From: Fimenecus sp052273625
GTDB taxonomy: Bacteria; Bacillota; Clostridia; Oscillospirales; Acutalibacteraceae
Direction of reading: 5' to 3'
NCBI GenBank assembly: GCA_052273625.1
Contig: DAVZHW010000044.1
Span: 1 to 12,978 of the forward strand
Length of the DNA stretch: 12,978 nt
The notes under the pieces: model-generated
Databases searched by the model: none
The model's input: only the letters and a program-made list of their open reading frames with translations
What the model was told of the DNA's origin: nothing
Position numbers and translations under genes: made by a program
Shown here: positions 7,399 to 12,701 of the stretch, piece by piece
How positions within the stretch are numbered: position 1 is the first letter of the stretch
How the letters are laid out: each line of letters begins with the position of its first letter

Positions 7399-9204
7399 TT
7401 AATAAACGCCCTCCAGGAATCCGTATCTTCCCTCAAAACGCCCCTTTGTAAATGTGATTACCTTTGCACCAGATGCTTCGTAATCCAATTTAGGAATGTG
7501 TTCCAGGTTCTCAACCACGATTATCTGTCCCTCGTCTTGGTTGTTCATGAAATAACGGAACAGTGCTGTTCTCATGCTCTCTGGGGCTGCATCATCGACA
7601 CCTTGATCAAGGCCAAGAAGCGGAGTATCTATAATGAGCAAACCTGGATTATACTTCGCTTTTGTAGCGAAATATTTTCTGAACATCAAAACGACAACTG
7701 TATTCAAAAAAGCACAGTAACCCTTTCCGTGGTTAGTGGCTTTCTTACCACCATTCACTTCAATGTCAAAATCGGAGAGATTGAACCGTGCTGAAGTCAA
7801 GTTTTCATAATTGCACTCGGTCAGAATATCTTTTGCTAAAGTATCCATTGCGGATAGAAATATCTCGTCAAAGTATTCCTTTGGATGGTATTGCAACGTG
7901 TCGCCTGTTTCCTCTGGCAATTCGCGTAAATCTGTAGTCCAACTATCCGAGAAGGAGTCTATGATATCCATTTCATTCTTCAATCGAATAAAAGCTCTGT
8001 AGTTATTGAGCATTTCTTGCAAATTTTCTGCTTTTGGACGCAACTGCTCGAAAATAAGGGATTCTATATCCGCCCGCTTTGCGCAGAGTGCATTTAATTC
8101 TGCTTCAATTTCGACAAGTTCATTTTTCACATCTGTCTCTGTCGCTTCGAGACCAGCTAATTGAGCAACAATCCGGGACAGTTCACCTCGCGATGCTTCA
8201 ATATAAGACTGGTGGTTATGCTTTGTCATTTTGCTATCACAGAACGGGCACTTTGACACTTTTGGAATGCCCTGGTATTCCACTTCACCCTCAACGATAA
8301 AAGTGAGTCTCCTGATGTCCGCAGTATATTGGCTCTTGAGTGCCTGGTAACGAGACAACAATACCGAGCATTCGGCAGCTTTATCTTCGGTAGTGAGTAT
8401 TTTTCCCAGAAGTTCCTTGCTGTCATTTACTGCCTGAGTAATTTCACTATCCGTTTCTTCAATTTCAGAAACGAGCCGTGCGATTTCTTCTTCGACATCA
8501 ACATCAGCAAATGCAGTCAATTGTGATGTTAATTGCTTCTTGCGTTCCGAAATGCCCGAAAGCTGTTTATTTACATATTCCTCAACTGCTTTGCGACGAG
8601 CAACCCGAATCTCTTTTTTAGTTTGGGCATCGGTTTCTGCAAAATCACGACCGCTGATCAGATAAAGCAAAGCAGAAAGAAACAGCGTTTTTTCTGTATA
8701 CTGTTCTGGCACAACAATAGACTCTGGCCGCACAATATCCTTTTCAGTGATGTAAATCATACTAAGTAGGGTGCGCCAGGTCAAATGCTTTTTCACAAAA
8801 TCGGTATTTTTCGGAATCATCGGTTCCCCGTCAATTCCTATTAGCTTTAGCCACACGGCATTGATCACGGGGTTCTTTTGCTTCTCCTTATATCCAATAT
8901 CATAGGTGCCGCTTTCAATACCGGCACTTTTACTGACAACCTGGATTTGATTTTTTCCAATGGTTCGACTAAATGTAATAGCACCGCTTGGTGTTACAAT
9001 TCGCATTGATACCCTATCGTAGCCCGTATTCTTATCGAAAGGCTTCTCGGAACTACCAAAGATGAAATCAATGCACTTCACAACGCAGGTCTTGCCCGTA
9101 TCGGAGCAACCCTGGATAATGTTCAGTCCCTCTCCAAATGATACAATCGCATCATTCTTTCCGCTACCACGAGCGGCAACGCTTTCAATATAGAACTTTG
9201 ACAT
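7399..9204 (-). CDS. ABC-3C system ATPase (SMC/Rad50-like, with coiled coil and CPxC hook)
   Basis: From the ATG at 9204 this is a 601-residue ABC ATPase of the SMC/Rad50 kind. The N-terminal half carries Walker A GCSDTGKT (32-39). Two coiled-coil arms (about 190-300 and 335-415) flank CPFC (319-322), a zinc-hook-like motif. The C-terminal half has a weak signature region (NHGKGYCAFLN, about 491-501) and Walker B GLLIIDT with D526. The residue after this aspartate is Thr, not the catalytic Glu of classical ABC proteins. A GTG three codons upstream (9213) is possible, but AAGGAGG fits the ATG better. Together with the next two genes it forms an ABC-3C set, a class predicted to act in defence. 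By analogy the ATPase should sense or handle invader DNA and control the effector. Its size suits that class. Confidence 0.88.
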   Translation of the reverse strand: MSKFYIESVAARGSGKNDAIVSFGEGLNIIQGCSDTGKTCVVKCIDFIFGSSEKPFDKNTGYDRVSMRIVTPSGAITFSRTIGKNQIQVVSKSAGIESGTYDIGYKEKQKNPVINAVWLKLIGIDGEPMIPKNTDFVKKHLTWRTLLSMIYITEKDIVRPESIVVPEQYTEKTLFLSALLYLISGRDFAETDAQTKKEIRVARRKAVEEYVNKQLSGISERKKQLTSQLTAFADVDVEEEIARLVSEIEETDSEITQAVNDSKELLGKILTTEDKAAECSVLLSRYQALKSQYTADIRRLTFIVEGEVEYQGIPKVSKCPFCDSKMTKHNHQSYIEASRGELSRIVAQLAGLEATETDVKNELVEIEAELNALCAKRADIESLIFEQLRPKAENLQEMLNNYRAFIRLKNEMDIIDSFSDSWTTDLRELPEETGDTLQYHPKEYFDEIFLSAMDTLAKDILTECNYENLTSARFNLSDFDIEVNGGKKATNHGKGYCAFLNTVVVLMFRKYFATKAKYNPGLLIIDTPLLGLDQGVDDAAPESMRTALFRYFMNNQDEGQIIVVENLEHIPKLDYEASGAKVITFTKGRFEGRYGFLEGVY

Positions 9205-9209
9205 TTGGG

Positions 9210-9219
9210 TCACCTCCTT
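9210..9219 (-). promoter_or_regulatory. Ribosome binding site of the ATPase gene fused to the stop codon of the middle component
   Basis: On the minus strand AAGGAGG (9213-9219) runs directly into TGA (9210-9212), the stop of the middle-component gene, with ATG at 9204 eight bases after the GGAGG. This decides the ATPase start and indicates coupled translation of the two subunits. Confidence 0.8.
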
Positions 9220-9656
9220 AAAGCAATGGTGGCTTTTTGATTGATAACAGCCATGACTTCCACCTCAGTCATTTCTTTGTATTTTTGATGTGTGGCCTTT
9301 GCCAACTGGCGATATGTATTTGCATAATCTGTCGTTTGCTTTTTGCAGAAAGCTACACCAGTATCGGTTATTTCATAGCAAAAGCCATCTTCCCGTCGTG
9401 TTGCTCTCGCAAGCCCATCTAACACCAGTTCTTTCAATGCTGCCTGCATAACCGCTCTACGGGCAGACAATTCACTAAAGCCATACTCATTGTCTCCGTG
9501 CAGATTTACTTCTGCTAAGTCAAAGTGGCGACCATATAGAGAGATAAAATCATAGGCTACAAGGCGATCGATCGTCATGTTCGCATCAGGGGTCTGTGAC
9601 AACAAAAGCAATGCCCGCAGAGAGACCTCAAAGGTACTATTAAATAGTTTCGTCAT
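9210..9656 (-). CDS. ABC-3C system middle component (MC2-like)
   Basis: This small 148-residue protein begins MTKLFNSTFEVSLRALLLLSQ, followed by a winged-helix-like region (MTIDRLVAYDFISLYGRHF, NLHGDNEYGFSELSARRAVM, LKELVLDGLARA). LFNS-FE-SLRAL near the start, DFI--YG and NLHGDNE match my recollection of the ABC-three-component middle-component-2 family. These proteins link the ATPase to the effector and have no known catalytic activity. Its start lies inside the end of the effector gene (overlap 9640-9656), and its Shine-Dalgarno is poor (GTGGG). A TTG one codon upstream at 9659 is an alternative start. The weak ribosome binding site and overlap suggest its translation depends on ribosomes finishing the effector gene. 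Confidence 0.87.
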   Translation of the reverse strand: MTKLFNSTFEVSLRALLLLSQTPDANMTIDRLVAYDFISLYGRHFDLAEVNLHGDNEYGFSELSARRAVMQAALKELVLDGLARATRREDGFCYEITDTGVAFCKKQTTDYANTYRQLAKATHQKYKEMTEVEVMAVINQKATIALRR

Positions 9657-11019
9657 CAATAACTACCCACGACCGAATACGCTCGTCATTTACCAATATA
9701 TGGCAAATGCCTTTCTTCTCTAAGTTGCTAATCAGTCCAATAATATTAACCAGTGCAGATTTAGTCAGCGTTGTGCTTGTGATTTTTTCAAGAACAGCCC
9801 TAAGCCGATCATATCCCGTTGCATAATTGTCATCATAATATGTCGGCTCGATGCCGTCATAGGCATCATCCTTCAAAGCACTGAATTGCTGTTCACCGTC
9901 GGCAAATACCTCTCTTACAGAACGATGAACGCTTTCCGCACTATAATAGGCTTTCCGCTGTTCTGCAAAATGCCGTCTATACATAGGTGGAAGCGTATCT
10001 ATTGATTCAGGAGTTACCTCCTGGCTTATTTTTTCTGCATATACCTCACAAAGAGCATTTATATAGGGTAATTCATGCGTTTCAAGCGCACTTTGTGGTA
10101 CAAGCTGTACTGGCAACACAATCTCATCGGTACCAAGATAAATGGTTCTTGAATTACTGTCATACCTGGTTGGGGTGATCGGAGTAGGGGAAAGGCCATC
10201 ATCCTTCTTCGGTTGTTGAAGTAATCCATCAACAACACCGCCCCATATATCTGCCAGTACCTTACCCGAAGCAAGAACCCGCTCTGTCAGTTCATCATGG
10301 GCTTTTTTGCCAGGCATCGTCTCTGCTGTATCAGCAACTAAAACGCTTTTCGAACACGGAATATCAAGTGTAACAGAAATGTTTCTTGTTATGCGTTCTC
10401 CTGCGTTACCTATATATTTCCTGGATTTGCGAGGGGTCTTTTGCCCCCAAGCTTCGAGGGTATCCACACCCAGAGTATTTTTATCGTGCCGTTTTACAAG
10501 AATGTAATGCACAACGCCAACCAGGAAAGCAGGCAAAGAAAATTCATCTATAGTGCGAATGCTTTCTTTGGTTCTCGGTGAGCCATCGCACTCAATATAA
10601 AACTCATCAGTTTCAGCTATATCTGCATCATTCTCGATGATATCAAGAAGGACCTTTATAAACCATTCTATTTTTGACAAGTCAAGGTGGCTTTGGACAA
10701 ACTCCGACATTCGACTCAGCGTGTCGGAGTAATTGTTTTTTACGGCATTGTCGTAGCTGCTGCATAGTGCCACATCATTAAAAGGCACATTTACCGAACC
10801 GTTATTCTTACATTCACGATAATTGGAAGTGTCCTTTGCTGCAGTTGTGTATTCGCTACCTTTTACAGCAAAAATCAAGTCTTGCATGACCACAGGATCT
10901 GAATGGTCATCTTTCAATCCCGATTGATGGTCTCTTGCCGTCCCTGTCGAGGGCTTCATATGAGCCATCAAGAAGAACAAAACTCCACCGCATAGATACG
11001 GAATTTTATTTTTTGGCAT
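9640..11019 (-). CDS. ABC-3C system effector-type protein with ABC-3C C-terminal domain
   Basis: From ATG 11019 the protein has 459 residues. Residues about 344-455 (PPMYRRHFAEQRKAYYSAE, ALKDDAYDGIE, EKKGICHILVND, ending WVVIDDE) fit the ABC-3C C-terminal domain, which docks effectors to the ATPase/middle-component pair. The N-terminal half (MPKNKIPYLCGGVLFF, VPFND, a helical stretch at 100-130, FLVGVVHYILVKRHDKNT at about 165-181) is a conserved region I recall from similar clostridial proteins, but I know no biochemical activity for it. A middle segment (about 205-310) links the two. The frame extends to a TTG at 11136 without a ribosome binding site. GAGGAGG at 11028-11034, 8 bases before this ATG, decides the start. 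It is the first gene of the operon and probably the toxic or nucleic-acid-attacking component. Confidence 0.83.
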   Translation of the reverse strand: MPKNKIPYLCGGVLFFLMAHMKPSTGTARDHQSGLKDDHSDPVVMQDLIFAVKGSEYTTAAKDTSNYRECKNNGSVNVPFNDVALCSSYDNAVKNNYSDTLSRMSEFVQSHLDLSKIEWFIKVLLDIIENDADIAETDEFYIECDGSPRTKESIRTIDEFSLPAFLVGVVHYILVKRHDKNTLGVDTLEAWGQKTPRKSRKYIGNAGERITRNISVTLDIPCSKSVLVADTAETMPGKKAHDELTERVLASGKVLADIWGGVVDGLLQQPKKDDGLSPTPITPTRYDSNSRTIYLGTDEIVLPVQLVPQSALETHELPYINALCEVYAEKISQEVTPESIDTLPPMYRRHFAEQRKAYYSAESVHRSVREVFADGEQQFSALKDDAYDGIEPTYYDDNYATGYDRLRAVLEKITSTTLTKSALVNIIGLISNLEKKGICHILVNDERIRSWVVIDDETI

Positions 11020-11144
11020 AACTACGCCCTCCTCAAAAAGTAACTGAAGTAACTGAAATGGTCTCTTTTGACAATTGACAGTAACTGAAGCAACGATAGG
11101 TTTATAGTTGCAAAGGGCAGTTGCTTCTGAGACCAAAGCCAGTA
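11020..11144 (-). promoter_or_regulatory. 5' leader of the defence operon with long-range hairpin
   Basis: Between the predicted transcription start (near 11144) and the effector ATG lies a ~125-base leader. In the RNA, GGTCTC (11129-11134) can pair with GAGACC (11060-11065). Inside it, GAAGCAAC (11120-11127) pairs with GTTGCTTC (11087-11094), separated from the outer stem by 1 base on one side and 21 on the other. A second GCAAC (11107-11111) could compete for the same partner. The hairpin ends about 25 bases before the ribosome binding site. No ligand-binding family is recognised. A control role is inference. Confidence 0.45.
11040..11089. repeat. Three copies of the 9-mer GTAACTGAA in the operon leader
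   Basis: GTAACTGAA occurs at 11040-11048, 11049-11057 (tandem) and 11081-11089, all in the same orientation; a related GAAGCAAC follows the third copy. The first two are just upstream of the effector ribosome binding site (11028-11034). As direct repeats downstream of a promoter they could be binding sites for the operon's XRE protein or an RNA-binding protein. This is inference from position. Confidence 0.55.
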
Positions 11145-11150
11145 TCTTAT

Positions 11151-11179
11151 ATTATAGCAGATATTTTCAAAATTTTCTA
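11151..11179 (-). promoter_or_regulatory. Sigma-A-type promoter with extended -10, reading into the defence operon
   Basis: Reading the minus strand, TAGAAA (11174-11179; 4 of 6 matches to TTGACA) is followed after exactly 17 bases by a perfect TATAAT (11151-11156), preceded by TG one base upstream (11158-11159), which is the extended -10 form. Transcription should start near 11144 and run into the effector gene. It is the only clear promoter I found for the nine-gene operon. Confidence 0.7.
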
Positions 11180-11201
11180 CCCTTTTCGCCAATTTTCTTT
11201 C
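11164..11201 (-). promoter_or_regulatory. Phased A-tracts over and upstream of the -35 box
   Basis: On the minus strand GAAAA occurs at 11193-11197, 11183-11187, 11173-11177 and 11164-11168, with starts 10, 10 and 9 bases apart, matching the DNA helical repeat. Such phasing gives intrinsic curvature and can act as an UP-like element that strengthens a promoter with a weak -35 box. It could equally bind a nucleoid protein that silences acquired genes. Confidence 0.55.
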
Positions 11202-11260
11202 TGCGTTTGCAAATTTGAAGTCGCAATCGCAAATCTGACCTTTCGCAATACGAGAAAATC

Positions 11261-11392
11261 ATGGCTAAGAACACGAAGCAGACATCAAAAGCTGTTGCTA
11301 CCAAGGCAAGCAAGATTTTGATGGACAATCGCTACAGAGCAAAGTCTAAATCCGTTGCTGGAAGCGCTTTAGCACAAACCAAGAAGAAGTAA
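11261..11392 (+). CDS. Small highly basic protein (43 residues), function unknown
   Basis: An ATG at 11261 opens a 43-codon frame: MAKNTKQTSKAVATKASKI, then a middle MDNRYRAKSK, then SVAGSALAQTKKK. Eleven lysines and two arginines with only one acidic residue make it strongly cationic. The ASKI....SVAGSALAQ pattern is one I recall in short proteins of bacterial mobile elements, so I judge it a real gene despite its size and weak ribosome binding site (CGAGA, 11251-11255). A DNA- or RNA-binding role is inferred from charge only. It is divergent from the defence operon and precedes the leader RNA on the same strand, so it may mark the start of the mobile-element module. Confidence 0.65.
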   Translation: MAKNTKQTSKAVATKASKILMDNRYRAKSKSVAGSALAQTKKK

Positions 11393-11404
11393 GTTTCCTT
11401 GGTC

Positions 11405-11658
11405 GGCGGTGACTGATAATAATCAACCCGCCAAATTCTGTCCTGAGCAAGACATTAAACTGCTCACCACCTAATACCGCATCATCTGATCACTGATGGC
11501 TCAACGGTATCTGGTGGACAACTCAATACACAGCTACCTTTTGAGCAGGTTAGCTGCAATCCGAAACGGAATTTATCCGCTGGACTGTGGCGCCTTTGTT
11601 ATGCCCAAAAGCAGTTAGAACCTCCGTTTCGGAATTACCGACAACGGAGGTTTTTTAT
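11405..11658 (+). ncRNA. Structured leader RNA (candidate riboswitch/attenuator) upstream of the sigma-like gene
   Basis: This 250-base gap holds no convincing gene but dense complementary segments. From 5' to 3': GGCGG (11405-11409)/CCGCC (11428-11432); TGAGCA (11444-11449)/TGCTCA (11461-11466); a stacked stem CCACC (11467-11471)/GGTGG (11513-11517), ATACC (11474-11478)/GGTAT (11506-11510), CATCA (11480-11484)/TGATG (11494-11498); CAGCTACC (11531-11538)/GGTTAGCTG (11548-11556), whose loop contains TTGAG (11541-11545) able to pair with CTCAA at 11522-11526 or GCTCAA at 11499-11504 as a pseudoknot. Then ATCCGAAACGGA-type bases 11560-11570 pair with 11623-11633, competing with the terminator hairpin that follows. 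I cannot assign a known RNA family. The transcription start is not identified. Confidence 0.6.
11621..11656 (+). terminator. Intrinsic terminator/Shine-Dalgarno-sequestering hairpin
   Basis: CCTCCGTT (11621-11628) pairs with AACGGAGG (11643-11650), and TCGG (11629-11632) with CCGA (11638-11641), leaving loop AATTA and one bulged C. Six T residues follow (11651-11656). This is a 12-bp intrinsic terminator. Its 3' arm contains GGAGG, the ribosome binding site 8 bases before the ATG at 11659, so folding would block both transcription and translation. The 5' arm overlaps the segment 11623-11633 that can instead pair with 11560-11570. Confidence 0.75.
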
Positions 11659-12168
11659 ATGACAATCAACGAAAAAAACAAGTCTAATCACATCTACCTA
11701 AAATCCACAAAGCAGTGGGTTGAAGTCCCCGAGGACATCTACCGCGAAATCAACCGCTCGAACGATGCGTTTCGCAAGCGTGAGCAGTATCACGGTCGCT
11801 GTGCCTGCCCCAAGAGCAAGTTCTGGCTTTGCGATACGGATTGCGGTAACTGCGAGTTTCGGAAGGCAGGAGATATGCTTTCTCTCGACTATGAGAACGA
11901 GAATGGAGAAGGCGATACATATTCAATGCTTGACAGCGTTACAGACACTTCGCCAAATGTTGAGAAGATTGCCGAGGACAAGCTGCTGCTTGCCGCTCTT
12001 CTCAAGCTGCTGTGTGAGCTCGACCCCGATGGCAAAATTATCTGGGAGATGCTTGCTGAAGAATCGTCAGACCGTGCTATTGCGAAGAAACTCGGAAGAC
12101 CGCAGCGCACATTCTCCCGTCAAATGAAACGCTATCGTGACGAATTAAGAAAATTGCTGGATTTCTAA
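11659..12168 (+). CDS. Sigma-70 region-4-like regulator with cysteine cluster, mobile-element type
   Basis: This 169-residue protein reads MTINEKNKSNHIYLKSTKQW at the start, a beginning I recall from sigma-factor-like proteins of clostridial phages and integrative elements. Residues 48-65 hold five cysteines (CAC, C58, C62, C65) that could bind zinc. Residues about 105-165 form a helical region ending in a helix-turn-helix (SSDRAIAKKLGRPQRTFSRQMKRYRDEL) like sigma region 4. Region 2 is not apparent, so it may be an activator or partial sigma rather than a full sigma factor. The frame runs 24 codons upstream, but GGAGG (11646-11650) and the preceding structured leader fix the start at 11659. 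It probably controls expression of the element's downstream genes and is itself controlled by the leader RNA. Confidence 0.8.
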   Translation: MTINEKNKSNHIYLKSTKQWVEVPEDIYREINRSNDAFRKREQYHGRCACPKSKFWLCDTDCGNCEFRKAGDMLSLDYENENGEGDTYSMLDSVTDTSPNVEKIAEDKLLLAALLKLLCELDPDGKIIWEMLAEESSDRAIAKKLGRPQRTFSRQMKRYRDELRKLLDF

Positions 12169-12256
12169 AAAATTCATAAAACTTGGCTCAAAACAAAATC
12201 TCGTTTCCATTGAGTAGTGTAAGACGAAAAAACACTTACAGAACCGAGGTGAAGTT

Positions 12257-12454
12257 ATGAAGCAGGCAGAGTACAAGCGACACAGCGAACTTGTTGAGGT
12301 TTTAACCGCAATCAGCGTTGTGTCCGAAAGACTGGCAAGAAACATGAGTGTTCTTGCCGCAGAAAAATTTATGAAAGGAGAAAACCATGATGGGCAAAAC
12401 AAGCGAAATGGCAACGGCAATAGAAGAACTGCGAAATGCCGCCGCAGCTATTAA
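12257..12454 (+). CDS. Small phage-type hypothetical protein
   Basis: This 65-residue frame (MKQAEYKRHSELVEVLTAIS, VVSERLARNMSVLAAEKFM, then a basic Arg/Asn-rich tail) has a good ribosome binding site GAGGTG (12246-12251). The first ~40 residues form an amphipathic helix and resemble short clostridial phage proteins I recall, with no known function. The last 22 codons overlap the next gene in another frame, and the basic tail may reflect that overlap rather than selection on this protein. The 88 bases between the sigma-like gene and this one hold a weak hairpin (TGTAAG 12218-12223 / CTTACA 12235-12240) and nothing else I can name. Confidence 0.65.
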   Translation: MKQAEYKRHSELVEVLTAISVVSERLARNMSVLAAEKFMKGENHDGQNKRNGNGNRRTAKCRRSY

Positions 12455-12701
12455 GGACACGGCAGATTGGCTGGCACATTATTTCAGCAATCCAGATGAA
12501 CCTGAACAGGAAAAGCAAGAGCATGTTCACACCTTCACCCTTGAAGAAGTCCGTGCAAAGTTAGCCAATAAGTCACGCCAAGGGTACACAGCAGAGGTAA
12601 AGGCTCTGCTTGTAAAGTATGGTGCAGACAAGCTGTCCGCTATCGACCCGGCAAAGTATGGTGAGCTTATGGCAGAGGCGGAGGTGCTTGGAAATGGCTA
12701 A
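12387..12701 (+). CDS. Phage-associated small protein of the type often labelled 'rRNA biogenesis protein rrp5'
   Basis: This 104-residue protein has an N-terminal helix (SEMATAIEELRNAAAAIKDTA), an acidic linker and a C-terminal block TLEEVRAKLANKSRQGYTAEVKALLVKYGADKLSAIDPAKY. The second block is typical of a short protein family in clostridial prophages, which is often given the eukaryotic name rrp5; that name does not describe a demonstrated function. GGAG (12377-12380) serves as ribosome binding site. Two adjacent ATGs (12387, 12390) are both usable. It overlaps the previous gene by 68 bases and the next by 8, giving a tightly packed phage-like early operon. In such phages the family sits directly before the DUF2800 gene, as here. 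Confidence 0.8.
   Translation: MMGKTSEMATAIEELRNAAAAIKDTADWLAHYFSNPDEPEQEKQEHVHTFTLEEVRAKLANKSRQGYTAEVKALLVKYGADKLSAIDPAKYGELMAEAEVLGNG

Noticed and set aside
11068..11080. Two TTGACA hexamers on the plus strand (11068-11073, 11075-11080), perfect -35 boxes
   Set aside because: No acceptable -10 hexamer lies 16-18 bases downstream of either, so a rightward promoter is not supported.
11020..11136. In-frame extension of the effector gene to a TTG at 11136
   Set aside because: There is no ribosome binding site before the TTG, the extension would span the structured leader and repeats, and the ATG at 11019 has GAGGAGG at ideal spacing.
11587..11658. N-terminal extension of the sigma-like protein by 24 codons
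   Set aside because: It would run through the terminator hairpin and lacks a ribosome binding site; family-like sequence starts at the ATG at 11659.
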